Below are positions 1 to 5,462 of a stretch of DNA of 42,555 bases, piece by piece. Source of the stretch: a virus; IMG/VR virus record IMGVR_UViG_3300047554_000282, positions 1 through 42,555 of that record; one strand, given 5' to 3'. Made by a program: the position numbers and the translations under genes. The number at the start of each line of letters is the position of its first letter. Within the stretch, counting starts at the first letter, position 1. The notes under the pieces are model-generated. The model saw only the letters and a list, made by a program, of their open reading frames with translations. It did not search any database and was not told the origin of the DNA.

Positions 1-96
1 CAAATCAGGGGGTTGTAACGGAAATTGCAGGCGCGAGCGTTACATCAACTCGTAATACAACTAACTCGAAAAAACCGTTACGAATCAACAACTTAC

Positions 97-138
97 ATAA
101 ATAAATAAAAAAAAAAAAAAAAAAAATATATATATATA
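97..138. other. 42-bp pure A/T tract containing a run of 20 A
   Basis: Every base from 97 to 138 is A or T, with an uninterrupted A20 at 107-126 followed by alternating TA. In a GC-moderate genome this is a sharp compositional outlier. It could be an unwinding element of an origin, an UP-element-like promoter tract or a curved-DNA site. The exact homopolymer length could be affected by sequencing error. Confidence 0.6.
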
Positions 139-191
139 GAGGGTTGTAACGCATGTAACGCAGAAAATTAAGCGAGCGTCAAAATTCTCCA

Positions 192-203
192 TCTAAGCTT
201 AGA
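192..203. promoter_or_regulatory. TCTAA-NN-TTAGA site 1 (spacer GC)
   Basis: Perfect 12-bp palindrome TCTAAGCTTAGA, followed by C, in non-coding DNA directly before the C-rich arm of the hairpin at 204-251. First of 18 dispersed copies. Confidence 0.8.
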
Positions 204-251
204 CCCCTCCTCCCCCCTATGTGTTCTGAGTGGGGGGAGGGAGGAGGGGGG
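204..251. other. C-rich/G-rich imperfect hairpin and G-quadruplex-capable tract
   Basis: Positions 204-217 are almost all C with two T. Positions 232-251 are G runs of 6, 3, 2 and 6 separated by single A. The arms are complementary with a small bulge and enclose about 14 nt (218-231). On the G-rich strand the tract also meets the usual pattern for a G-quadruplex. It could act as a transcription terminator or barrier ahead of the first gene, or as part of an origin. There is no U-tract, so an ordinary Rho-independent terminator is unlikely. Confidence 0.45.
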
Positions 252-430
252 TCATACTTTACCTTGTGTTTTTCCGTACGAGCCCTTCCGCGGCTGTTAC
301 ACCGTTACATCACCCAAAAATCCCTCCACAACCCGCATGGTTAAGCCATTCCTCATGTAACACTGTCCAGTGTTACAACCTACCCCCTTTTCGTTACATG
401 TTACATCAAACCTCGGGTAAACCCCTAGAA

Positions 431-442
431 TCTAAGCTTAGA
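431..442. promoter_or_regulatory. TCTAA-NN-TTAGA site 2 (spacer GC)
   Basis: Perfect palindrome TCTAAGCTTAGA followed by C, 58 bp upstream of the first plausible start codon at 500, in the last part of the leading non-coding region. Confidence 0.8.
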
Positions 443-499
443 CGACCCTTTTGTGTTGTGGTAGCATACGTACTCCTACAACCTTTACTCACCCTCACC

Positions 500-907
500 A
501 TGGAAATCACCCTAGACCTCCCCCCCTCCCTCACTGCCCGCTTTGCAGCCCTCGGCTACCCCGACCCCCTTGATGGTTTGCAAGACGCGGCCAAGCTTTT
601 GCTGGGTTTAGGCCCTGATGCGTGGGCTACTATCACTGCGTCGGCTGAGGCCTTGGGAACCACCCCGGCCAAATACATCTTAGCCAAACTCAGCGAAACC
701 CCTGCCGCACAGCCCGAAGCCCCAGCCAAGGCCCCCAAAAAGCGCCAATCCAACGAGGCTCGCGACGCCCAGATCGCGGGCGAATACTTTGCAGGGACGG
801 TCACCTACCCCGTTCTGGCAGTCAAGTATGGGCTGTCGGTGGTGCGCATTGTGCAGATCGTGGCCAAGGCCCGGGCCCAACGGGCGGCAAGTAATACAAC
901 CATCTAA
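500..907 (+). CDS. Small helix-turn-helix protein, putative DNA-binding regulator
   Basis: A 135-residue protein. The frame is open from 230, but the protein-like sequence begins at the ATG at 500 (MEITLDLPPSL). The N-terminal half is Ala/Leu-rich. Residues about 75-95 form a Pro/Ala/Lys linker (KAPKKRQSNEARD). The C-terminus (YPVLAVKYGLSVVRIVQIVAKAR) has the spacing of a helix-turn-helix, like phage and resolvase-type HTH tails. There is no clear Shine-Dalgarno before 500, so the start is the least certain part. The stop TAA (905-907) lies inside regulatory site 3, which also stands upstream of the next gene. It is a reasonable candidate for a regulator of the dispersed sites, but nothing shows this directly. 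Confidence 0.6.
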   Translation: MEITLDLPPSLTARFAALGYPDPLDGLQDAAKLLLGLGPDAWATITASAEALGTTPAKYILAKLSETPAAQPEAPAKAPKKRQSNEARDAQIAGEYFAGTVTYPVLAVKYGLSVVRIVQIVAKARAQRAASNTTI

Positions 908-914
908 TCTTAGA
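903..914. promoter_or_regulatory. TCTAA-NN-TTAGA site 3 (spacer TC)
   Basis: TCTAATCTTAGA followed by C. The site supplies the TAA stop codon of the gene ending at 907. It sits directly before the AGGAG ribosome-binding site (916-920) of the gene starting at 927. Confidence 0.85.
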
Positions 915-926
915 CAGGAGCCCAAC

Positions 927-1385
927 ATGGAAATTCAAACAGAAGCCCAAGCCGCCAAGGTACGCGCAGTCATGCAGGCAATGATTGGCGAGTTGCAGAG
1001 CGCACGGGACGCCAACGACAAGGAGCGCACCGCTGAACTCAAGGCACAATACACAACCCTGCAGAACGCCTTGCAGGAATACAAAGCTGGGCGTAAAGAA
1101 CCCCAAGCCCAGACGCAGGAATCGGCAGCCCCAGCAGCCCCAGCAGCCCCAGAACTCGTGAGTGAAATAGTCCTGCTCAAAGAGCGGCTGGCCAAGGCTG
1201 AGGAAGTGTTCAAGGCACAGCGAGCAACTATCACTGACCTCAAGTACAAGCTGGAGTTGGCGGAAGACGAAGTGCGCACCCTGCGGGCCCCTGTGCAGGC
1301 CAACCCACACCAGACAATTAAGCCCTCGGGAATCCCCGAACGTAACTGGACAACCGCCGACATACTGGGCGAACTGGTACCCTGA
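927..1385 (+). CDS. Coiled-coil protein of unknown function
   Basis: A 152-residue hydrophilic protein. The start at 927 is set by AGGAG six bases upstream. Residues 1-55 and about 75-125 are heptad-like, rich in Glu, Lys, Ala, Leu and Gln, and are joined by a Pro/Ala linker (APAAPAAPE). The second half (LKERLAKAEEVFKAQRATITDLKYKLELAEDEVRTLRAP) is a clear coiled coil. The C-terminus ends with an aromatic/acidic segment (NWTTADILGELVP). A scaffold, dimerising adaptor or nucleic-acid accessory role is possible, but I do not recognise the family. It ends 5 bp before the -35 box of the promoter at 1391. Confidence 0.65.
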   Translation: MEIQTEAQAAKVRAVMQAMIGELQSARDANDKERTAELKAQYTTLQNALQEYKAGRKEPQAQTQESAAPAAPAAPELVSEIVLLKERLAKAEEVFKAQRATITDLKYKLELAEDEVRTLRAPVQANPHQTIKPSGIPERNWTTADILGELVP

Positions 1386-1390
1386 AAAGC

Positions 1391-1419
1391 TTGACAAGTG
1401 GCTAGTATTAGTATATAAT
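1391..1419 (+). promoter_or_regulatory. Consensus sigma-70 promoter of the main rightward operon
   Basis: TTGACA (1391-1396) and TATAAT (1414-1419) match the consensus at every position and are 17 bp apart, the optimal spacing. Transcription should begin near 1425. The spacer contains GCTAGTATTAGT (1401-1412), which keeps seven of the ten fixed bases of the dispersed TCTAA-NN-TTAGA site, so this may be an operator placed inside the promoter. The nearest downstream gene starts only at 2008, leaving a leader of about 580 nt. Use of host RNA polymerase fits the absence of a phage polymerase gene in the window. Confidence 0.9.
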
Positions 1420-1427
1420 AGAGTCAT

Positions 1428-1452
1428 CGAGTGGGGATTCGTTCTCCACTCG
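1428..1452 (+). promoter_or_regulatory. Promoter-proximal RNA hairpin (boxB-like position)
   Basis: A 9-bp stem, CGAGTGGGG (1428-1436) with CTCCACTCG (1444-1452), is fully paired apart from one G-U wobble, with loop ATTCGTT. It begins within a few bases of the predicted transcript start and precedes the boxA-like element at 1481. The order hairpin then boxA is that of bacterial rRNA leaders; in lambda nut sites boxA comes first. Confidence 0.6.
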
Positions 1453-1480
1453 GCCACCAGCCTTTCATGTGTGCGGTGTT

Positions 1481-1493
1481 TGTTCTTTAACAA
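1481..1493 (+). promoter_or_regulatory. rRNA-type boxA antitermination element
   Basis: TGTTCTTTAACAA differs at one base from the E. coli rrn boxA (TGCTCTTTAACAA), which binds NusB-NusE and starts processive antitermination. Its place about 55 nt into the transcript, after a promoter-proximal hairpin, matches rRNA leader architecture. The match is seen directly; function is inference. Confidence 0.55.
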
Positions 1494-1537
1494 GTTGTTC
1501 TGTTAGGTTTAACTGTAAGTATTTGGGTTCATGCCCA

Positions 1538-1549
1538 TCTAAGGTTAGA
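1538..1549. promoter_or_regulatory. TCTAA-NN-TTAGA site 4 (spacer GG)
   Basis: TCTAAGGTTAGA with the common CA before and C after, inside the untranslated leader about 113 nt after the predicted transcript start. Confidence 0.8.
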
Positions 1550-1885
1550 CCGATCAAGCCGTCGCTGGTACTCAAGACCAGAAGCCGACCAGAAGGAATT
1601 AGGCTAGACCTGCGGGTATGAGATGAAGTGCACACCAAGCATGTGCACCGCCGCCCCTAACTTAGATATGTGATCTCTCCCCGTGGTGAAACGAGACGTA
1701 GGGTATAGCCCCTGCATGTTGTGGCGTGTGAAGTAGTGCAGTGAGATAGGGACAGGCCAGTCACCTACTGCCGAAAAGCACAGCAACATGGAAATGATAC
1801 GCATACTACTTAAATGGGAGGGTTCCTCTACGTTAATCCGCACGAACCCTTGATGCTGGGACTGCCGCAAGCAGGATATATCAGC

Positions 1886-1990
1886 ATGACAAACTCTATC
1901 GTAGTCCAAGGACACCCAGCAATGGGTGGCATCCTGAAGAGCCTGAGCAATCGGGCTCTTTGTGATGTTGGCAATAGCGCCACCATCTAA
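1886..1990 (+). CDS. Possible 34-residue leader peptide
   Basis: ATG at 1886 opens a 34-codon frame (MTNSIVVQGHPAMGG to NSATI) ending at the TAA inside site 5. AGGA (1872-1875) lies about ten bases upstream of the start. Three larger genes in the window also end inside such a site. Against it, the frame overlaps the small stem-loops at 1913-1960, has no recognisable family and is short enough to arise by chance. Confidence 0.22.
   Translation: MTNSIVVQGHPAMGGILKSLSNRALCDVGNSATI
1937..1962 (+). terminator. Weak terminator-like stem-loop in the leader
   Basis: AAGAGCC (1937-1943) pairs with GGCTCTT (1954-1960) around a 10-nt loop and is followed by only one further T. It lacks a good U-tract, so it would be a weak terminator or an attenuator rather than a full stop. 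Confidence 0.3.
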
Positions 1991-1997
1991 TCTTAGA
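1986..1997. promoter_or_regulatory. TCTAA-NN-TTAGA site 5 (spacer TC)
   Basis: TCTAATCTTAGA, directly before the AAAGG ribosome-binding site of the gene starting at 2008. This is the same arrangement as at 903, 5197 and 8277. Confidence 0.85.
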
Positions 1998-2007
1998 AAG
2001 GCAACAC

Positions 2008-2277
2008 ATGGACACCCCACAATGGGAACGCTCCCAGCACAATGGCAGAGAACGCTGGAACTACGTGACGTACAGACCATACCCGTATGACCCAGCCAAC
2101 AAGTACCGCAATTACATCGGGTACATCACCAAGACCAAGAACAAACACCGGTGCCGAGACTGGCGGGTGTATACCACGACCGCTGACGTTTACAGCGAGT
2201 ACGTGACCACAATTAAAAACCTCAAGACCCGCGACGCCAAGGCCGTAGCACAGCTGCTATTGGGAGCACAGCAATGA
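2008..2277 (+). CDS. Small protein, first member of a tandem small-protein array
   Basis: An 89-residue basic, Tyr-rich protein (WNYVTYRPYPYDPANKYRNYIGYI). It ends with an amphipathic helix (TRDAKAVAQLLLGAQQ), the same closing element seen in its neighbours. The start at 2008 follows AAAGG by seven bases. The stop overlaps the next start as ATGA, so translation is probably coupled. It opens the ATGA-linked run of small genes from 2008 to 4486. I do not recognise a named family. Small beta-sheet proteins closing with an 'E/D-A-x3-A-x2-L' helix are common in phage early regions, but their functions are unknown. Confidence 0.7.
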   Translation: MDTPQWERSQHNGRERWNYVTYRPYPYDPANKYRNYIGYITKTKNKHRCRDWRVYTTTADVYSEYVTTIKNLKTRDAKAVAQLLLGAQQ

Positions 2278-2510
2278 AATTCACATGGGTTGTACACGAC
2301 GGCTCACCAATGGCATCGTGGAACTTGTACCTGATGCAGGGCACAACAGCGATGAAACGCATGGGCACGATGTACCGCATAGAAGATGGCACTTACGTGG
2401 TGCTCGAGCGTGGGTGGGAGGCCAAGCCACTCCTGATGGACGCCAGTCTAAGCTTAGAAGATGCACAACGCGCAGCCAAACTGTTGTTGTGTGCAGGAGT
2501 CACGTCATGA
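2274..2510 (+). CDS. Small protein of the tandem array (MKFTW type)
   Basis: 78 residues. It begins MKFTWVVHDG, has a central beta-rich part with spaced Trp and Gly, and ends SLEDAQRAAKLLLCAG, the array's closing helix. The gene at 9489 begins with the same MKFTW. Both ends overlap neighbours by ATGA. Site 6 is embedded in codons reading S-L-S-L-E just before the helix. Function unknown. Confidence 0.75.
   Translation: MKFTWVVHDGSPMASWNLYLMQGTTAMKRMGTMYRIEDGTYVVLERGWEAKPLLMDASLSLEDAQRAAKLLLCAGVTS
2447..2458. promoter_or_regulatory. TCTAA-NN-TTAGA site 6 (spacer GC), intragenic
   Basis: TCTAAGCTTAGA inside the gene at 2274-2510, read as codons CTA AGC TTA GAA (Leu-Ser-Leu-Glu). Confidence 0.8.
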
Positions 2511-2785
2511 AGATCAAATGGGTACAACCAAAGCGACAACGCGACGTGCACGAGCTGTCGATTGACAAGATAGACATGGGCTGGGTAGAGCCCTGCGCCG
2601 AGGGTGGGCTCATCGTGAGTTGCATGTGGATGAGTGACGCTAACGATAGCCGCGTGAAAGCAGGGCTCTTAGTTGCCACGGACTACCCCGAAGAACATAC
2701 GTTTGCCACCGTCGAAGAAGCCAAGCACGCCCTGCTGGAGACAGCGACCGTGATGTACATCGGCGGGTGGAGGGGACGAGCATGA
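2507..2785 (+). CDS. Small protein of the tandem array
   Basis: 92 residues, beginning MKIKWVQPKRQRDVHELS. The middle has alternating hydrophobic strands (GGLIVSCMWM, AGLLVATDY). The end is FATVEEAKHALLETATVMYIGG, with the 'T-V-E-E-A' start of the closing helix. Its ATG overlaps the previous stop, and its TGA overlaps the next ATG at 2782. The overall plan matches the genes on each side, suggesting duplication and divergence. Function unknown. Confidence 0.75.
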   Translation: MKIKWVQPKRQRDVHELSIDKIDMGWVEPCAEGGLIVSCMWMSDANDSRVKAGLLVATDYPEEHTFATVEEAKHALLETATVMYIGGWRGRA

Positions 2786-3111
2786 TTCAACACTACCCAG
2801 ACTTTGACGCTGACCGAGAGGAAGCTCTTTGGGAAGACTACTCATCCAAGTACGACGTGGTGCGTGACGGCATGTGGCGCAGGATATTCGAGGACGCTGT
2901 ATCGTGGCAGCCCGACTACCTCAAGGAAGATAGCGTATCCCATTGGGACTACGGCGTGTGCAAGTACGCGTTCGTGCCGGGCTTTCATGTGGTGCAGTTC
3001 GACGATGGCGCCGACGATCAAGAATACATCCTGTCATCACACAAGACACTGCACGAAGCAATGGGTGTATGCAAAGTTCTGCTGGCCAATGGCGGGGTGC
3101 ACTATGACTGA
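2782..3111 (+). CDS. Small acidic protein of the tandem array
   Basis: 109 residues, with an acidic N-terminus (YPDFDADREEALWEDYSSKYDVV) rich in Asp, Glu, Tyr and Trp. The C-terminal part is strand-rich and ends in the array helix (SSHKTLHEAMGVCKVLLANGGVHYD). A GTG at 2767 is in frame, but the ATG at 2782 keeps the ATGA overlap and has GAGGGG upstream. The last codons and the next start share the wording CACTATGACT, repeated at the following junction. Function unknown. Confidence 0.75.
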   Translation: MIQHYPDFDADREEALWEDYSSKYDVVRDGMWRRIFEDAVSWQPDYLKEDSVSHWDYGVCKYAFVPGFHVVQFDDGADDQEYILSSHKTLHEAMGVCKVLLANGGVHYD

Positions 3112-3337
3112 CCAGAAGGAGCGGTATTGGCTTGAAGGGTTTGGCGGTCGCACGCATACGTTAATGCAGGCCTTTCGTAGCTTGGGGCGCGTGAGCTGCG
3201 TTCGCCCATTCAGTGCATACACCGTGTTTGTACGTCGGCAACAAGGCGAGCCGATGGAATACGTAGCGCAAGTGGGCACACTCGAAGAAGCACAAGGCCT
3301 GCTGATGACCATAGCCGGGAGCACACACTATGACTAA
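3104..3337 (+). CDS. Small basic protein of the tandem array
   Basis: 77 residues (MTDQKERYWLEGFGG), with strands VSCVRPFSAYTVFVRR and MEYVAQVG followed by TLEEAQGLLMTIAGSTHYD. It ends in the same HYD as the gene before it. Both its junctions have the form CACTATGACT with an 8-nt overlap, which is strong evidence that this pair arose by tandem duplication. Function unknown. Confidence 0.75.
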   Translation: MTDQKERYWLEGFGGRTHTLMQAFRSLGRVSCVRPFSAYTVFVRRQQGEPMEYVAQVGTLEEAQGLLMTIAGSTHYD

Positions 3338-3593
3338 GGCATCTAAGCTTAGCTGGGGGCCCATAGGTGGGAACACTACCAAGCTGTATGCGGCAATTAT
3401 CGACATGTGGTCAGCCAATTACCCGGTTGGCGCGGTGTCGCGCATCAACGTGGTGTGCTACCACGCATTTGTCAGGCAACACCTGTACGAACCCCTGCAA
3501 TTCATGGCGTCATTCCCCACACGAGAAGAAGCTATGGACTTCGTAACCCTCATGGTAGCGAACACAGACTATGGAAGAAACCTTCAAGCCTAA
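3330..3593 (+). CDS. Small protein of the tandem array carrying site 7 near its start
   Basis: 87 residues. Codons 5-8 are S-K-L-S, encoded by the regulatory repeat. Then comes a strand-rich region (LYAAIIDMW, INVVCYHAFV), followed by FPTREEAMDFVTLMVANTDYG, the array closing helix. The next gene starts at 3571, inside the last 23 nt. Function unknown. Confidence 0.75.
   Translation: MTKASKLSWGPIGGNTTKLYAAIIDMWSANYPVGAVSRINVVCYHAFVRQHLYEPLQFMASFPTREEAMDFVTLMVANTDYGRNLQA
3342..3353. promoter_or_regulatory. TCTAA-NN-TTAGA-like site 7 (last base changed)
   Basis: TCTAAGCTTAGC matches nine of the ten fixed bases. It lies 12 nt after the ATG of the gene at 3330, in codons for Ser-Lys-Leu-Ser. Confidence 0.65.
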
Positions 3594-3858
3594 ATGGCAA
3601 CGCAACAACGCCGGGGGCTACTCACTCATGATGTGGGCACCAGACAATCCGATCATGCTGCACGGCCAAGTGGCGTACACACGCCCCGGGTACTGGCGTG
3701 GCGTGGCCGATGTATTCAAAGCCAAGAAGGGCAACCGATGGGTGGCCCGGTGGCTGGCCCATGAGGGCCTGCACATCAACTGGCGCCAAGGCAGCACACT
3801 CACACTGCGAGAAGCTATGCGGCTCGCTCAATTCATGGCGGGGCTACATCATGTCTAA
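3571..3858 (+). CDS. Small Trp-rich basic protein of the tandem array
   Basis: 95 residues (MEETFKPKWQRNNAGG), with strands YSLMMWAPD, WRGVADVFKA and RWVARWLAHEG and the closing segment TLTLREAMRLAQFMAGLHHV. It overlaps the genes before and after it. High Trp and Arg content with a beta-sheet plus helix layout suggests a nucleic-acid or protein-binding adaptor, but that is a guess. Confidence 0.7.
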   Translation: MEETFKPKWQRNNAGGYSLMMWAPDNPIMLHGQVAYTRPGYWRGVADVFKAKKGNRWVARWLAHEGLHINWRQGSTLTLREAMRLAQFMAGLHHV

Positions 3859-4072
3859 GTACGTATGGTCAACGCTGCACAGCCAAGAGCACTACAAGGT
3901 GGCGCGCACATTCAACGATGTGCATGGATGGGTCGTGCTGATTGACGGGTGGTGGATAGCCCGAACATCCGACGGCGCCATCCGCGCCGAGTTCAAGACC
4001 GAGCAAGAAGCCACCGACTTCATGAACCTGATACTGACAACGAAAGGAAACGACGATGTCTCATTACCATAA
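3851..4072 (+). CDS. Small protein of the tandem array
   Basis: 73 residues (MSKYVWSTLHSQEHYKVAR), with strands HGWVVLIDGWWIARTSDG and a closing helix FKTEQEATDFMNLILTTKG. Of all members it shows the shared plan most simply: three strands with paired Trp, then 'F-x-T-x-x-E-A'. The start overlaps the previous stop. The end overlaps the next gene by 17 nt. Function unknown. Confidence 0.75.
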   Translation: MSKYVWSTLHSQEHYKVARTFNDVHGWVVLIDGWWIARTSDGAIRAEFKTEQEATDFMNLILTTKGNDDVSLP

Positions 4073-4268
4073 CTTGATCTGCACCACATGTTACGCAGAG
4101 CGTATTCCCCCTGCCCGTGCTCGCCTCGGGTACATGACATGCCTGTCATGCGGTGAGAAAGCTGCATCTAAGGTTAGACACACTGTTGTGAATTTGAATA
4201 AGTCGAATTACATGTTGTTCACTGACCTTGAACAACTGAAACAAACCAACCCCAAGAGAACGATATGA
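4056..4268 (+). CDS. Small C4 zinc-ribbon protein (DksA/TraR-like finger)
   Basis: 70 residues. C9-x2-C12 and C29-x2-C32 flank an arginine- and proline-containing loop (YAERIPPARARLGYMT), the layout of the DksA/TraR-type zinc finger. The long coiled-coil hairpin of full DksA is missing, so a role on RNA polymerase is possible but not shown. The ribosome-binding site AAAGGA lies inside the previous gene. Site 8 is embedded as codons S-K-V-R after the finger. The end overlaps the next start by ATGA. Confidence 0.65.
   Translation: MSHYHNLICTTCYAERIPPARARLGYMTCLSCGEKAASKVRHTVVNLNKSNYMLFTDLEQLKQTNPKRTI
4167..4178. promoter_or_regulatory. TCTAA-NN-TTAGA site 8 (spacer GG), intragenic
   Basis: TCTAAGGTTAGA with CA before and C after, read as Ser-Lys-Val-Arg in the zinc-ribbon gene. 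Confidence 0.8.
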
Positions 4269-4486
4269 ACAACGAGCTGTGGGGTATCGCAGGTAAGGGG
4301 AAATGGCGATATACCCGCCACGAACCTAACACCTACCGATGGGACGAAGCACTCATTACATGCACCGCCGCGCAAGAATGGCACCTATTCATTAACCGCC
4401 ACCACGTAGGCACGTTCAACTCATGGGAAGAAGCACGAGACGCCACGCCCATGATGATCTCACTTCACGGATACCAAGGACTCTAA
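4265..4486 (+). CDS. Small Trp-rich protein of the tandem array
   Basis: 73 residues (MNNELWGIAGKGKWRYTRHEP), strand-rich, with W6, W14 and W27, then HLFINRHHVGTFNSWEEARDATPMMISL, the last member of the array with a 'W-E-E-A' helix. It starts in an ATGA overlap. Function unknown. Confidence 0.7.
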   Translation: MNNELWGIAGKGKWRYTRHEPNTYRWDEALITCTAAQEWHLFINRHHVGTFNSWEEARDATPMMISLHGYQGL

Positions 4487-4488
4487 TC

Positions 4489-5187
4489 ATGACACCGTAC
4501 ACCAAACTCAAATTCCACCTCGAACGTCACGCCTACAAGAAAGGCCAGTTCATGGGTGACGCCCCTGCCGATCAAACCAAGCGCGGCAAGAATCATTTCC
4601 GTGTGCACAAGCGCGGCGACAACATGTGCGTGAGGATGTATAACACCGACCTAATCACAGTCACCCCAGACAATCGCGTCACCATCAGCATGGGCGGGTG
4701 GTGGACGAGCACAACGAAAGCCAACCTCAACGAAGCCATGACGCACTTCCTCGGGTGGGGTGGTGTGGCCAGCCGCAAGCTGTTCAATATGTCGCAGCAT
4801 GTTATGCGTGCCAAGGGTAAGAGCTACCTGTTCTATGACGGCATGGAGTTCGACGCAGAGGGAACACTACTATCACCTGCGCGGTTCTTTGAGCGCAAGC
4901 AAACCGACCGAGACCAAACCGCAGAGTTTCGCAAAGACATGGAAGACTGCGGGTTCAAAGAAGTGTGGCCTGTGCTGTTCGGCGTGGCCGAGCCAAAGCG
5001 AAGCGTGTGGTTCCACGCTTCGCTGCGCAAAATCGTGACCGAAGAGCACAACGCCAACCAATGGGCTGAGCTTGCATCACGCATGAAAGCCTACCACGAC
5101 GACCACAAAGCAGCCTACCAAGCCATCGTGCGCCAATGCACACGAGAGATGACCGAGGTCATCAAGACCAACGTAACCGTGCTGTAA
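4489..5187 (+). CDS. Conserved-looking phage protein, unknown function
   Basis: 232 residues, basic N-terminus (KLKFHLERHAYKKGQFMGDAPADQTKRGKNHFRVHKRGD), then strands (MCVRMYNTDLITVTPDNRVTISMGGW), a hydrophobic middle, and a helical charged C-terminus with several His and Arg. A frame open from 4423 is longer, but the ATG at 4489 follows AAGGA by a normal distance and lies just after the previous stop. The regular, well-mixed composition indicates a folded cytoplasmic protein. No catalytic motif stands out. Confidence 0.7.
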   Translation: MTPYTKLKFHLERHAYKKGQFMGDAPADQTKRGKNHFRVHKRGDNMCVRMYNTDLITVTPDNRVTISMGGWWTSTTKANLNEAMTHFLGWGGVASRKLFNMSQHVMRAKGKSYLFYDGMEFDAEGTLLSPARFFERKQTDRDQTAEFRKDMEDCGFKEVWPVLFGVAEPKRSVWFHASLRKIVTEEHNANQWAELASRMKAYHDDHKAAYQAIVRQCTREMTEVIKTNVTVL

Positions 5188-5196
5188 GCGTGGGTA

Positions 5197-5208
5197 TCTA
5201 AGATTAGA
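5197..5208. promoter_or_regulatory. TCTAA-NN-TTAGA site 9 (spacer GA)
   Basis: TCTAAGATTAGA followed by C, in the 35-nt gap between genes and directly before AGGAG (5211-5215) of the gene at 5223. The GA spacer is the reverse-strand form of the TC sites. Confidence 0.85.
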
Positions 5209-5222
5209 CAAGGAGTAAACAA

Positions 5223-5462
5223 ATGAGCAAACTCGAAATGGTCAAGCTGACCTATGAAGAAAAGCAAGCCCTGCCTGTGATACGCAAGCTGTTGAAACGC
5301 AACCCCGACGCAGCCTACCTACTCATGGATGGCATGGCCAAAGAAATCGCAGTCAATGTGCTGCTGCAAGTCAAAGCCGAACTCAACGGAATGATGGCCG
5401 TGAGCCGTGCGATGAGCACAGCCGCTGGGGAACTGGCGAAGCTGGACAAAGCCGAAGTCTAA
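5223..5462 (+). CDS. Small helical protein, unknown function
   Basis: 79 residues, almost wholly helical by composition (LTYEEKQALPVIRKLLKRNPDAAYLL to AAGELAKLDKAEV), with Met-rich middle helices. AGGAG lies seven bases before the ATG. The stop TAA (5460-5462) is part of site 10. It sits just upstream of the MoxR-type ATPase gene and could be an adaptor for it, but only position suggests this. Confidence 0.65.
   Translation: MSKLEMVKLTYEEKQALPVIRKLLKRNPDAAYLLMDGMAKEIAVNVLLQVKAELNGMMAVSRAMSTAAGELAKLDKAEV

Larger units (their letters stand above)
14..405. repeat. Cluster of ten TGTAAC/GTTACA hexamers in the left non-coding region
   Basis: TGTAAC occurs at 14, 145, 154 and 356, and its reverse complement GTTACA at 39, 296, 304, 372, 393 and 400. 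Two copies extend to TTGTAACG (13-20, 144-151) and two to CGTTACATC (38-46, 303-311). They surround an A/T-only tract in a stretch without a convincing gene. Iterated short boxes beside an AT-rich tract are typical of replication-initiator or regulator binding regions; that role is inference. Apart from this array, the A/T tract, a G-rich hairpin and two TCTAA-NN-TTAGA sites, I see nothing else in 1-499. Confidence 0.6.
1425..1985 (+). ncRNA. Long untranslated leader, candidate structured RNA
   Basis: About 560 nt downstream of a perfect promoter contain no convincing rightward gene. Several small stems are visible: 1428-1436/1444-1452, 1628-1634/1642-1648, 1819-1825/1844-1850, 1913-1917/1924-1928 and 1937-1943/1954-1960. 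A boxA-like element is at 1481-1493 and one TCTAA-NN-TTAGA site is at 1538. It could be an antitermination leader, a regulatory RNA with a weak terminator at about 1960, or a leader with small peptides. I recognise no known RNA family and no tRNA. Confidence 0.4.

Noticed and set aside
230-499. N-terminal extension of the first gene up to an ATG at 230 or 397
   Set aside because: The translated extension has low protein-likeness and runs through the G-rich hairpin, the hexamer cluster and an operator site; the protein-like sequence starts at 500.
1524-1537. T-arm-like TGGG-TTCATG-CCCA, hint of a tRNA
   Set aside because: The loop is six bases instead of seven and no acceptor stem, D-arm or anticodon arm can be matched around it.
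1604-2080. Leftward frame of 158 codons in the untranslated leader
   Set aside because: It has Ser/Cys-rich, domain-free wording and only a poor ribosome-binding site, and it runs antisense into the gene at 2008. A structured leader explains the stretch better.
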